A DNA stretch of 64,000 bases, taken from contig NZ_CP040910.1 in assembly GCF_013394085.1 (NCBI RefSeq), forward strand, positions 1,273,318 to 1,337,317, written 5' to 3'. Every line of letters begins with the position of its first letter. Positions within the stretch are counted from its first letter, which is position 1. The position numbers and the translations under genes were made by a program. Positions 1 through 8,258 of the stretch are shown here, piece by piece. Below the pieces are notes generated by a model. That model saw only the letters and a list, made by a program, of their open reading frames with translations, searched no databases and was not told where the DNA came from. This stretch comes from Limosilactobacillus fermentum. Its GTDB lineage: Bacteria; Bacillota; Bacilli; Lactobacillales; Lactobacillaceae.

Positions 1-1269
1 GGGCGACTGCTTGTTGAGGGTCCGTACCCCGCGGTGGCGAACCTCAATGAAGTAGGCCGCCTGCTGGGCGTTTAGGTTCAACTCGTCGAGGTCGCCGGTC
101 GTCGTCTCTAACAGCCACACCAGCATCCGGGCCTTGAGCGCCTGGGCCAGCTGGGAATCCTCGTGCACGGCCAGCGAGTGGGCGAAGCGGTCAATACTTA
201 AGTAGTGATCGTTGCCCTTCACCACCACCGCCGTCAACTGGAAGGGCAGGTGGTCGTTTAAGATGGCGACCGTTTGCTTAGCCACCTGCTGTTGCAAGAG
301 GTTGGTGGCCGTTGAAACCACGATCCGGTGGTCCGGGTAGGTCAAATAGGCCAGCGGCAACAAGTACCCCAGCGTCTTCCCCGTCCCGGTGCCGGCCTCT
401 AAGACCAACTGGCGGACCGGCTCGTCTTGGGAGAACTGGTTATAGATGGCGTTCATCATTTTGGACTGGAGCGGGCGGTAGGCGAGGTCATCACCAAACA
501 AATACTTCTTTTGGCGCTTGGTGGCCGGGTACTTCCCCGCCACCTGGGCGGTCGGCACGCTAACCGGGCGGACCTTGTGGAGGACCAGGCCGTTTGAAAC
601 GTACAGCTCCTCTTTGAGCGGCTGAGGTTCCACCGCCCGCTTGGCCAGTTCCCGTTCAAAGAGCCAGGCCGTCTTCTGCGGCAGGGTCAACTGCAAGTCA
701 ACGATGCTTTGCAGGGTGATGGTCGGCAGGTCAGCCAGCCGCTTTAAGAGCTCAATTAGGAGGTGGGCGGTCGCGACTGCGTCGGAAACAGCGCTGTGCG
801 GTTGATCGTGGTCAATCGCCAGGTAACTGGTCAGATCCCGGAGCCGGAAGCTGGGCGCCGTGGGCATTAAAATCTGACTCAAGGTAACCGTATCGATCGC
901 CGGGATCGTCAATGGCGCTTCCCCCGCCCGTTCAAATTCGGCGTTTAAAAAGGGAAAGTCGAAGTTGACGTTGTGGGCGACGAAAATAGTGTCATCTAAG
1001 AGGCTCTTTAAGGTCGGCGCCACGTCTTCAAACAGGGGGGCGCCCTTGACGTCGTTATTTTTAATTCCGGTCAGTTGTTCAATGGTTAAGGGAACCACCG
1101 TACGGGGATTGATCTTGGTTTCAAATTCGTTGATGACCTGGCCGTCTTGGACCAGGACGCAACCAATCTGGATGATCCGTGAACCGGTCTTAACGCTGGT
1201 GCCGGTCGTTTCTAAGTCGACCACCGCGTACACTGGTCCCCGTCGTTTTTTCTTTGCCAAACTAACCAT
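1..1269 (-). CDS. dinG: DinG-type helicase with N-terminal exonuclease domain (partial, 3' end outside window)
   Basis: The reading frame is open from an ATG at 1269 to the left edge, giving 423 codons; the C-terminal half of the helicase lies outside the window. Residues 1 to about 180 are a DnaQ-like DEDDh exonuclease domain: VVDLETTGT (D18, E20), AHNVNFDFPF, and an H...D pair in PHSAVSDA. A superfamily 2 helicase of the XPD/DinG type follows, with Walker A GTGTGKT near residues 293-299. In Firmicutes such fusions are annotated DinG or DnaQ-helicase and are thought to act in DNA repair and in removing structured DNA or R-loops. It is transcribed divergently from the mevalonate operon. The assignment is firm; the exact substrate is not. 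Confidence 0.9.
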   Translation of the reverse strand, partial: MVSLAKKKRRGPVYAVVDLETTGTSVKTGSRIIQIGCVLVQDGQVINEFETKINPRTVVPLTIEQLTGIKNNDVKGAPLFEDVAPTLKSLLDDTIFVAHNVNFDFPFLNAEFERAGEAPLTIPAIDTVTLSQILMPTAPSFRLRDLTSYLAIDHDQPHSAVSDAVATAHLLIELLKRLADLPTITLQSIVDLQLTLPQKTAWLFERELAKRAVEPQPLKEELYVSNGLVLHKVRPVSVPTAQVAGKYPATKRQKKYLFGDDLAYRPLQSKMMNAIYNQFSQDEPVRQLVLEAGTGTGKTLGYLLPLAYLTYPDHRIVVSTATNLLQQQVAKQTVAILNDHLPFQLTAVVVKGNDHYLSIDRFAHSLAVHEDSQLAQALKARMLVWLLETTTGDLDELNLNAQQAAYFIEVRHRGVRTLNKQSP

Positions 1270-1345
1270 CCCTTCGTTTCTAAAATTCTTCTATCGATTG
1301 TACTACACTTTGCCCAGGCGACAGGACAAATGTTTAGATTTTACC

Positions 1346-1354
1346 TGTGGATAA
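1346..1354 (+). promoter_or_regulatory. Single consensus DnaA box
   Basis: TGTGGATAA, the complement of the DnaA consensus TTATCCACA, lies in the 229-bp gap between dinG and mvk. It is one exact site with no cluster of further boxes around it, so it is not an origin. It may be a chance match or a DnaA-responsive regulatory site. Confidence 0.35.
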
Positions 1355-1423
1355 AAAGTGAGGGCTTTGCCTAATTCTACTGGTCAACTAAGTCAACCTT
1401 GCCCCACCGCCCCTAGTTAGTGG

Positions 1424-1429
1424 TAAAAT
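1424..1429 (+). promoter_or_regulatory. Possible -10 element of the mevalonate operon
   Basis: TAAAAT sits 70 bp upstream of the mvk start. A TTGCCC about 19 bp upstream is the best available -35, which is poorly spaced, so the promoter is tentative. No strong ribosome binding site precedes mvk; the best is a short AGG about 10 bases before the ATG. Confidence 0.35.
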
Positions 1430-1498
1430 GTAGTTTTGCAGGTGTAATGACACCACCCGAAAAAAAACGGCATCTCAATAGAAAGCAGGTTTGACTTC

Positions 1499-2434
1499 AT
1501 GCAAGCAAGCGTCAGTGGTGAGAGCCACGCAAAAATTATTTTGATGGGCGAACACAGCGTTGTCTACGGAGAACCCGCCATTGCCCTACCGCTACCCAGC
1601 GTTGCCACGGTGGCAACATTAACCCGGGGTGGCGTGGGAAAGCGCCTGACGTCACGCTATTTTCAGGGGCCAATCGAGGAACTTCCCGCCTCAATGACCG
1701 GGGTGTTGAAACTGCTCAACGCCCTGACCGACCGCTTCAGCCCGGACGATAATTGGGAACTGACGATCGAAAGCGACCTCCCCGCCGAACGCGGGATGGG
1801 CTCGTCAGCCGCCACGGCGATCGCCATTATCCGGGCCTTCTTCGCCGCTTATCACGAGGAACTGAGCCACGCGCAGCTGCTTGAGTGGGCCGACATTGAA
1901 GAAGAAGTTACCCACCGGAGCCCCAGCGGCCTAGACGCCGCCACCGTTTCCTCCAGCACCCCGCTTTGGTACGTGAAGGGGCAAACCGGCCAAGCCATTG
2001 ACATGGAGCTGTCCGCCACCCTGGTAATCGCCGATACCGGCATCAAGGGGGCGACCAAAGAAGCGATCGCCGCCGTTAAAGAACAACTAACAACCAACCC
2101 GGCTCAAACCAAGGCCCGTTTCGCCCACATGGGGCACCTGGTCGAAGAAACCAAGGTGGCCCTAGCCACCGATGACATTACCCGCCTCGGCACGGCGATG
2201 GACGAGTGCCAACAAGACCTGGTGGCCCTTGGCGTTTCTTCGCCGGCCCTCGATCACCTGGTTGCCGTGGCCAAGCAAAACGGGGCCCGCGGCGCCAAGC
2301 TGACCGGGGGTGGCAGGGGCGGTTGCATGATCGCCCTCACCGCTACCGCCATGGGGGCCCGCAAGCTAGCCGCCGTCCTAAAGGAAAACGGCGCCACCGC
2401 GACCTGGATTCAACCCCTGAAAGGAGACCATTAA
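1499..2434 (+). CDS. mvk: Mevalonate kinase
   Basis: Phosphorylates mevalonate to 5-phosphomevalonate with ATP in the cytosol, the first step of this operon. The 311-residue length is normal. It is a GHMP kinase: the phosphate-binding loop is PAERGMGSSAA (residues 95-105), the N-terminal motif KIILMGEHSVVYG supplies the substrate lobe, and a C-terminal glycine motif LTGGGRGGC lies at 268-276. The stop codon is followed one base later by the ATG of mvaD, so the two genes are translationally close. HMG-CoA synthase and reductase, which make mevalonate, are not in the window. GHMP kinases resemble one another, but the neighbours and the ends of the protein make this assignment safe. Confidence 0.95.
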   Translation: MQASVSGESHAKIILMGEHSVVYGEPAIALPLPSVATVATLTRGGVGKRLTSRYFQGPIEELPASMTGVLKLLNALTDRFSPDDNWELTIESDLPAERGMGSSAATAIAIIRAFFAAYHEELSHAQLLEWADIEEEVTHRSPSGLDAATVSSSTPLWYVKGQTGQAIDMELSATLVIADTGIKGATKEAIAAVKEQLTTNPAQTKARFAHMGHLVEETKVALATDDITRLGTAMDECQQDLVALGVSSPALDHLVAVAKQNGARGAKLTGGGRGGCMIALTATAMGARKLAAVLKENGATATWIQPLKGDH

Positions 2435-2435
2435 C

Positions 2436-3425
2436 ATGACCACCACCGCCCGCGCCCACACCAACATTGCCCTGGTCAAGTACTGGGGCAAGCGCGACGC
2501 CGCCCTGATGCTTCCGCAAACCGACTCGCTATCCTTGACCCTCGACGAGTTTTACACCACCACCACCGTCAACTTCAACCAGGCCCTTAACGAGGACCAG
2601 TTTTACCTCGACGGTGAGTTGGTGAGCGCCAACAAGGCCCAAAAGGTCGTCAAGTTCATGGACCTGGTGCGCCAGCTGAGCGGACGAACCGAATACGCCC
2701 AGATTGCCTCGGTCAACAACGTCCCGATGGCGGCCGGGCTGGCTTCTTCGGCCTCGGCCTTTGCCGCCTTGGCCGGGGCCGCCGCTAAGGATGCCGGCCT
2801 GGACCTCTCCTTAAAAGACCTAAGCCGCTTGGCCCGGCGCGGGTCAGGCTCGGCCACCCGTTCCGTTTACGGGGGCCTGGTAGAATGGCACCGCGGGGTC
2901 GATGACGCCACTTCCTTTGCCGAACCGGTGCAAGAAGTCCCCGACTTTGACATTGCCATGTTGGCGATCCTCGTTGATACCAGCCAAAAAAAGGTCTCCT
3001 CGCGCGGCGGCATGCAACTGGTAGTGGAAACCTCACCGTATTACCCGGCCTGGCGCGAAGTCGTTAAGCGTGACATGGTGGCGATTAAAGAGGCGATTGC
3101 CAACCGTGACCTACCAACGATTGGCCACATCGCCCAGGAAAACGCCCTGCGGATGCACGCCCTCAATTTGGCCGCCGACCCGGGCTTTACCTACTTCGAC
3201 GGCCAAACGATCCTGGCCATGCAAACCATTGATCGCTTGCGTGAGGAAGGCTTAAACTGTTACTATACGATGGATGCCGGTCCCAACGTCAAGGTGATCT
3301 TTGACCCGAAGGACCAAGACGACCTCTTAAACGCCCTCACCCCGCTCTTTGGGGCCGAGCGACTGGTGGTTGCCAAACCGGGCCCGGGGATTGAATTCCT
3401 CACAGAACCGGTAATGAAATTTTAA
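2436..3425 (+). CDS. mvaD: Diphosphomevalonate decarboxylase
   Basis: Converts mevalonate 5-diphosphate to isopentenyl diphosphate with ATP-driven decarboxylation. It has 329 residues, as usual. The N-terminal ALVKYWGKRD segment and SLSLTLD are characteristic of the family, and the GHMP phosphate loop reads PMAAGLASSASA (residues 97-108). A ribosome binding site AAAGGAG lies in the end of mvk. The gene sits between the two mevalonate kinases, the standard order in lactobacilli, although biochemically it acts after mvaK2. Confidence 0.95.
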   Translation: MTTTARAHTNIALVKYWGKRDAALMLPQTDSLSLTLDEFYTTTTVNFNQALNEDQFYLDGELVSANKAQKVVKFMDLVRQLSGRTEYAQIASVNNVPMAAGLASSASAFAALAGAAAKDAGLDLSLKDLSRLARRGSGSATRSVYGGLVEWHRGVDDATSFAEPVQEVPDFDIAMLAILVDTSQKKVSSRGGMQLVVETSPYYPAWREVVKRDMVAIKEAIANRDLPTIGHIAQENALRMHALNLAADPGFTYFDGQTILAMQTIDRLREEGLNCYYTMDAGPNVKVIFDPKDQDDLLNALTPLFGAERLVVAKPGPGIEFLTEPVMKF

Positions 3426-3444
3426 ATGAGAGGATCTAACTAAG

Positions 3445-4554
3445 TTGATTACTGCAAAAGCTCCCGGCAAGCTCTACATTGCCGGCGAATATGCGGTGGT
3501 TGAAAATGGCTACCCCGCAATTTTGGTTGCTTTAAACCAGTTTGTTACCTGCACGATTACCGAAGCCAAGGATGAGGTTGGCCAAATCATTAGCCGCCAG
3601 TACCACGATAACTCCTTGCAGTGGCGCCGCCGTGGCGATCAGATGGTGGTTGACAAGCGCGACAACCCCTTCTCCTACATCCTGTCGGCGATTAACGTGA
3701 CCGAAGAATTTGCCCGCAGCCTCAACCAGCGCCTGGGGATTTACAACATCCGCATCGACAGCCAGCTCGATTCCCAAAGCGGCAAGAAGTACGGCCTGGG
3801 CTCTTCGGCGGCGGTCACGGTGGCGACCGTTAAGGCCCTGTGCGAATACTACCAACTGCCGGTCAACAAGGAAATGATCTTTAAGCTGTCTTCGATCGCC
3901 CACTTCGACGTGCAGGGAAACGGCTCGCTGGGTGACGTGGCCGCCTCCGTTTACGGCGGTTGGATCGCCTACCGGTCCTTTGACCGCCAGTGGCTGTCCG
4001 AACAGCGCCACTACCTCGACTTACCGGCCCTGCTTTCACTGCCGTGGCCGGACCTCAAGATCGAACCACTCGATGCCCCGGCCAACCTAGCCCTGCTGAT
4101 TGGGTGGACCGGCAAACCAGCCTCCACCTCACGCCTGGTTGATAAGATTTCACTCTTTAAGGCCAAGCAACAAGACGAGTACCACCGTTTCTTGGACCGT
4201 AGCAAGGCCTGCATTCACCGGATGATCGACGGTTTTCACACCGGTGACCTCGATAAGATCAAAGAAGAAATCCGCTACAACCGTAACCTCTTGCAGGAAT
4301 TGGCCCACCGTTCCGGGGTCCAAATTGAAACCCCGTTATTAAAGAAGCTGTGCCAAATCGCCGAAGAATTTGGCGGCGCCGCTAAGACCTCCGGGGCTGG
4401 GGGTGGTGACTGTGGGATCGTGGCCATCGATGGTCACGCCGACCTGCCCGCCGTCCTCGATTCCTGGGCTAAGAGTCGCATCGAACACCTACCGCTGTCG
4501 GTCTACTTCGTCAACAACATCCGCCGCTACACCCTACAAGTTAAGCAACGCTAA
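3445..4554 (+). CDS. mvaK2: Phosphomevalonate kinase
   Basis: Makes mevalonate 5-diphosphate from 5-phosphomevalonate, feeding mvaD. This 369-residue GHMP kinase has APGKLYIAGEYAVVE at the N terminus, the phosphate loop YGLGSSAAV (residues 116-124) and SGAGGGDCG near 316-324. The start is a TTG at 3445, chosen because it begins the conserved ITAKAPGKL strand and follows a GAGAGG Shine-Dalgarno about ten bases upstream; no ATG is available in that position. A rho-independent-type hairpin follows the stop codon. Confidence 0.94.
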   Translation: MITAKAPGKLYIAGEYAVVENGYPAILVALNQFVTCTITEAKDEVGQIISRQYHDNSLQWRRRGDQMVVDKRDNPFSYILSAINVTEEFARSLNQRLGIYNIRIDSQLDSQSGKKYGLGSSAAVTVATVKALCEYYQLPVNKEMIFKLSSIAHFDVQGNGSLGDVAASVYGGWIAYRSFDRQWLSEQRHYLDLPALLSLPWPDLKIEPLDAPANLALLIGWTGKPASTSRLVDKISLFKAKQQDEYHRFLDRSKACIHRMIDGFHTGDLDKIKEEIRYNRNLLQELAHRSGVQIETPLLKKLCQIAEEFGGAAKTSGAGGGDCGIVAIDGHADLPAVLDSWAKSRIEHLPLSVYFVNNIRRYTLQVKQR

Positions 4555-4564
4555 TCCAACCACG

Positions 4565-4595
4565 AGGCGGGCGTCGATAATGACCCGCCTTTTTT
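4565..4595 (+). terminator. Intra-operon terminator or attenuator between mvaK2 and fni
   Basis: GGCGGG (4566-4571) pairs with CCCGCC (4584-4589) around a 12-nt loop and is followed by six T residues. The fni Shine-Dalgarno AGGAGG starts directly after the T run, so read-through rather than a new promoter probably feeds fni. A partial terminator would lower isomerase expression relative to the kinases. Confidence 0.65.
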
Positions 4596-4609
4596 AGGAG
4601 GTTTTTGCA

Positions 4610-5695
4610 ATGGAATCTGCTCACGCCCAACGTAAAAATGAACACCTTTCCCTCGCCGAAAAAGACTTTGCGCTCAATCACCAGGTTCACCCCTTTGATC
4701 AGGTGCGCTTAATACCGAATGCCCTCCCCGAAATGGCGGTTAAAGAAGTCAAGCTCAAGCCAGCGGGCTTGGCCCTGCCCTTTGAGTGGCCCTTTTACAT
4801 TGAGGCCATGACCGGGGGGAGCCAACGGACCACCGCCGTCAACGCCTCCCTCGCCCGCTTAGCCAAGCAATTTAACTTGGCGATGGCTACCGGTTCGATG
4901 TCGGTGATGTTTAACGACGAGGCGGCCAAGGAATCATTTGCCGTCCTTCGCGAGGAAAACCCGGACGGCTTTTTAATGGCCAACCTGGGGGCGGGCGCCG
5001 ATTTTAAAAAGGCCCGTCAAGTGATTAACTTCATTGACGCCGACGCCTTGGAGATCCACTTAAACCCCGCTCAAGAACTAATCATGAAGGAGGGCGACCG
5101 CGAATTTTACTGGTTGGAAGCATTGGCCGGCTTAGTTAGCCGCCTCCACATCCCGGTGATCGTCAAGGAAGTCGGCTTCGGCATGAGCCAACAAACCATC
5201 TCTCAATTAGAACAAATTGGCGTGCGGTGGATCAACGTGGCCGGCACCGGGGGAACCAACTTCGCCCGGATTGAGGACCGGCGTAACCACGAACTCGACC
5301 TGAGTGACCTGGTTAACTGGGGGCTGTCCACCCCCGAAAGCCTCCTGGAAGCCCAGCAAAAGTCGCCTTCCACCCACTTGATTGCTAGTGGTGGCATCAC
5401 CTGCCCACTGGACGTAATCAAGGCCGGGGTACTGGGCGCCAAGGCGGTTGGGGTGGCTGGTTACTTCCTCCACCTCCTGATCAAAGAGGGCGAAGAAGGG
5501 TTAGCCAAGGAACTGCACCGCTGGCAAGTTGAACTACCCCGGTTAATGACCTTGGTGGGGGTCCGCAACTGGGATGACCTCTACCTAGTTGACTACCTGT
5601 TGAGCCCAGAACTGGAATCGTTCACCCGGCAACGCGGCTTAGTCAACCGACGGGGGATGGGGAATACCGCCCACCTCATTAACCCGCTTGGCTAA
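4610..5695 (+). CDS. fni: Type 2 isopentenyl-diphosphate delta-isomerase (FMN-dependent)
   Basis: Interconverts IPP and DMAPP, the last step needed for prenyl chain synthesis, using reduced FMN and Mg. The 361 residues fit the FMN-dependent Fni family and not the Nudix-type Idi. Visible motifs are EAMTGGS (about 65-71), MATGSMSVM, the GTGGTNF flavin/phosphate region near 210, and SGGITCPLDVIKAG with GAKAVGVAG near the C terminus. A perfect AGGAGG lies eight bases before the ATG. The gene ends the operon in front of a strong bidirectional terminator. Confidence 0.95.
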   Translation: MESAHAQRKNEHLSLAEKDFALNHQVHPFDQVRLIPNALPEMAVKEVKLKPAGLALPFEWPFYIEAMTGGSQRTTAVNASLARLAKQFNLAMATGSMSVMFNDEAAKESFAVLREENPDGFLMANLGAGADFKKARQVINFIDADALEIHLNPAQELIMKEGDREFYWLEALAGLVSRLHIPVIVKEVGFGMSQQTISQLEQIGVRWINVAGTGGTNFARIEDRRNHELDLSDLVNWGLSTPESLLEAQQKSPSTHLIASGGITCPLDVIKAGVLGAKAVGVAGYFLHLLIKEGEEGLAKELHRWQVELPRLMTLVGVRNWDDLYLVDYLLSPELESFTRQRGLVNRRGMGNTAHLINPLG

Positions 5696-5710
5696 AGAGA
5701 GCTTGGCAAA

Positions 5711-5751
5711 CAACCTTCCCGACAGGCCGTAAGTAAACTTGGACGAACGGT
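5711..5751 (+). repeat. Dispersed intergenic repeat, copy A
   Basis: The segment begins CAACCTTC, has six variable bases, then continues GGCCGTAAGTAAACTT and ends GACGAACGGT. It aligns over about 40 nt with 12661-12703, 7 kb away in another intergenic region. Neither copy is in a gene. Both lie downstream of plus-strand genes. Confidence 0.6.
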
Positions 5752-5789
5752 GATTGTCCCCCTTTTTACCTAACATTCGGATATACAGC

Positions 5790-5832
5790 AAGAAGCTGGA
5801 AGAAAACCGTGTTTTCTCCCAGCTTCTTTTTT
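5790..5832. terminator. Bidirectional terminator between fni and the pstB relic
   Basis: AGAAGCTGG (5791-5799) plus AGAAAA pairs with TTTTCT and CCAGCTTCT (to 5827), with T residues on one side and A residues on the other. It separates convergent genes and can serve both strands. Confidence 0.85.
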
Positions 5833-5851
5833 GTGGATTGGCCACCCTCTT

Positions 5852-6628
5852 TTACCCAAAGCTCCCGGTTAGGTAGTCCTCGGTCGCTTGGAGGTGGGGT
5901 TTAGCAAACATAGTGGCGGTTTCATTATATTCCAGCATGTGGCCCATGTGGAAAAAGGCGCAGTAGTCGCTGATCCGCGAGGCCTGTTCCAGGTTGTGGG
6001 TGACGATGATGATCGTGCGCCCCTCCTTTAGGCGGGCCAAGGTTTCTTCCAGCTTAGCGGTCGACAGCGGGTCCAAGGCGCTGGCCGGCTCATCCAAGAG
6101 TAAGATGTCCGGGTCGACCGCGAGGGTCCTGGCAATGCAGAGCCGTTGTTGCTAGCCCCCCGAGAGGGCGAGGGCGCTTTTATCCAGGTCGTCTTTGACC
6201 TCATCCCAAAGGGCGACGTCTTTTAAGACCCGTTCAACGGTCGCATCCATTTCCTGCTTATCCTTCATCCCGTACTGCTTGGGCGCCAACAAGAGGTTTT
6301 CCCTGATCGAGCGGGCAAAGGGGTTGGGGTGTTGAAAGACCATCCCAATCTTTTGGCGCACCCGGTAAACGTCGGTGGTGGCGGTATTGATATCGACATC
6401 GTCATAGATGATCTTGCCGGTCACCTTGGCCACCTCATCGTTCATCCGGTTTAAGCACCGCAAGTAGGTCGACTTCCCCGAGCCGGAGGGGCCAATTAAG
6501 GCCGCAATTTGGTTCTTGGGAAAGATCAGGCTGGTCTCCACCAGCGACGGTTTGTCCGGGCGGTAGTAGACGCAAACCTTTTCGGTGTGAAAGATGCTGG
6601 GTCCCGCCACGGCAACGGTGTAGGTTTC
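5852..6628 (-). pseudogene. pstB2: Second PstB phosphate-transport ATPase, inactivated
   Basis: Translation gives a near-complete ABC ATPase of the PstB family: Walker A GPSGSGKST, RCLNRMND, MVFQHPNPF, and downstream Walker B with DEPASALDP. The signature LSGG is followed in frame by TAG at 6152-6154 where the functional copy (31684-32439) has CAG in [10 protein letters not shown]. After the stop the same frame continues intact to 5852. The 5' end is also lost: reading back from the GTG at 6610, the frame runs only to about 6629 before it meets the IS605 end. Both the nonsense codon and the IS removal of the start point to a dead gene. Lactobacilli often carry tandem pstB1-pstB2; this copy is 25 kb away from the pst operon. 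Confidence 0.85.
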
Positions 6629-6631
6629 GTG

Positions 6632-6805
6632 TCAACCACCACTGACTAAAGTCAGTGGCTTGTGAGCCGAATATCATCACGGATTTCGAACCACAATTTG
6701 CGTAGATAGGGACAACTTATTTGACCAACTGAAATTGTAATCAAACAGCGGTCGTCTAATTACCAACGCCTTTTATGTCCCCAGGTTGCCATAGGGACAG
6801 ATAAG
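6632..6805 (-). ncRNA. Candidate TnpB-associated omega-RNA region (right end of the IS605 element)
   Basis: In IS605 elements the RNA guide of TnpB is made from the 3' end of tnpB through the right end of the element, with the guide taken from the flanking DNA. Here that corresponds to the 174-nt non-coding stretch after the tnpB stop, ending in the hairpin at 6639-6658; the guide would come from pstB2 sequence below 6632. This is placed from family knowledge only; no fold was computed. Confidence 0.35.
6639..6658. repeat. Sub-terminal hairpin, tnpB end of IS605 element
   Basis: CCACTGAC (6639-6646), loop TAAA, GTCAGTGG (6651-6658): a perfect 8-bp stem. TnpA of this family recognises such imperfect hairpins as single strands at the element ends. 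It is also the expected 3' scaffold end of a TnpB-associated guide RNA. Confidence 0.8.
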
Positions 6806-7428
6806 CTAGGCTAGTTTAGCTATTCCCTTATCAAGAATGTTTTTAGCTGCGTTCCAGTCACGAATATGGTGAATACCACAATTAGGACAAGTCCAGTTTC
6901 TATCATCTAATGTTAGTTTGTCCGTCCCATTAGTGCCCATTACAAAGCCACAATCGCGACATGTTTGGGTAGTATTTCTTGGGTTGATTGTGATAAATTG
7001 ACGCCCATAAAGCTTTGCTTTATAAGCCAACATGCCAAGAAATGTTCGCCAGCCAACGTCAGAAATACTAAGTGCCAAAGCATGATTTTTAAGCAAATTC
7101 TTGCTACGCAACTCCTCGGCTACTACTAAATCGTGGTTCTTGATTAATGCGGTAGAAATTTGTTGGAGAAAATTATGCCTTTGGTTCATTACCTTGGCAT
7201 GGAGTTTAGCGACTAACAAGCGCTGTTTTTGATAATTTTTACTATCTCGTAAAGAACGATGTTCTTTTTTTGCACGTTGTTGCCGTCTAGATAAAATGCG
7301 CTGTTCTTTGGCTAATTTGCCTTTAATAGTGCGGTAATATCGTGGATTAGGAACTATGTTGCCTTCACTGTCGGTTAAGAAGTTATCAGTATTAAGATCA
7401 ATTCCAACATGTCCATGAGTAGCTTTGG
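6806..7428 (-). pseudogene. tnpB: TnpB, C-terminal fragment
   Basis: This is the 3' part of the accessory RNA-guided nuclease gene of the IS605 element. It begins at the conserved GIDLNTDNF strand (RuvC-I aspartate), then VVAEELRSKNL (RuvC-II glutamate region), a CRDCG...CPNCG zinc ribbon and DWNAAKNIL (RuvC-III aspartate). The nuclease residues are all present, but the N-terminal half lies 1.7 kb away at 9141-9761 on the other side of an IS3-family insertion. An ATG a few codons into the fragment could start a truncated product, but it would lack the guide-RNA and DNA recognition parts. Confidence 0.85.
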
Positions 7429-7527
7429 ACACTTTAACAAAAGATTCATCTGAAGCTAACGGCTATAATCCCCTTAAAGGTAACAAGTATGAAACCCAAG
7501 ACTTATTATCGCTAGGGGGATTTTTAT

Positions 7528-8241
7528 TTGCCAAGCTATTCGACACTAGATCGGCTATATTTTCTAAGTTGTTATCAGGATTCGGATCTTTCGATCAAGG
7601 TTTTCGCTGATTACAACGGGATCCACGATGGTTCATTACGTCGTTGGATTAAAGGATTCCTTCAGGAAGGAGTACTGGGGGTTAGGCGGAGCGCGACCAA
7701 CCGCCGGTATTCAATTGACCTAAAAGTGGCAGCGGTTGTCGACTATCAAGATAACGGCTTATCACGCCAGGAAGTGCTTCATAAGTACAATATTCGCAGT
7801 AATTCTCAACTAACCGACTGGGTTATTCGGTACAATAGTGGCAAACTACTAGCACCGAAAGGCGCAGGAAAGCGGGTTAGGAAAATGGGACGGAAAGTCA
7901 GTTACGACGAAAAGATTAAGATTGTCCAGTGGGCACTTGATCATGACAGTGATTACCAAGTAACAGCTAAGGAGTTCGACGTTTCGTATAACCGAGTGTA
8001 TGACTGGGTTCGAAAATATCAGGCCACCGGTAACTGGGAAGTCTTAAAGGACCGGCGAGGTAAAAAGCCGCGTCCCAAAGGTGACGCTTTAACGCGCGAA
8101 GAACAGTTAGAAGAAGAGAACCGACAACTCAAGGCAAAAGTTCGGCGCTTAGAAGTGGAGCGAGCTTTCGCAAAAAAATTGAGAGAAATACGCAATCGGG
8201 AGGTGGACGATCCGCAAAATACGAAGCGATTCAGGAACTAG
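7528..8241 (+). CDS. IS3-family transposase OrfA (helix-turn-helix subunit)
   Basis: The 237-residue protein carries repeated helix-turn-helix units (SIKVFADYNGIHDGSLRRWI, then VTAKEFDVSYNRVYDWVRKY) followed by a C-terminal leucine-zipper-like helix (EEQLEEENRQLKAKVRRLE). OrfA binds the element ends and dimerises. A run of seven A residues at 8172-8178, read as GCA AAA AAA, is a classical slippery heptamer. A -1 shift there enters the orfB frame and produces the full OrfAB transposase. OrfA is longer than most IS150-group OrfA proteins because of an extra HTH unit. Confidence 0.85.
   Translation: MPSYSTLDRLYFLSCYQDSDLSIKVFADYNGIHDGSLRRWIKGFLQEGVLGVRRSATNRRYSIDLKVAAVVDYQDNGLSRQEVLHKYNIRSNSQLTDWVIRYNSGKLLAPKGAGKRVRKMGRKVSYDEKIKIVQWALDHDSDYQVTAKEFDVSYNRVYDWVRKYQATGNWEVLKDRRGKKPRPKGDALTREEQLEEENRQLKAKVRRLEVERAFAKKLREIRNREVDDPQNTKRFRN
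8172..8178 (+). promoter_or_regulatory. Programmed -1 frameshift heptamer (A AAA AAA)
   Basis: The heptamer lies in phase X XXY YYZ relative to orfA. The -1 frame is open from here through 8259 into orfB and joins OrfA to the integrase without a stop. This matches how IS150-type elements make OrfAB. Confidence 0.75.
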
Positions 8242-8258
8242 TTAAGGAAGGTTACACA

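Noticed and set aside
1852..2097. Open frames opposite mvk and other metabolic genes
   Set aside because: They are antisense frames of G+C-rich coding sequence without ribosome binding sites or family features.
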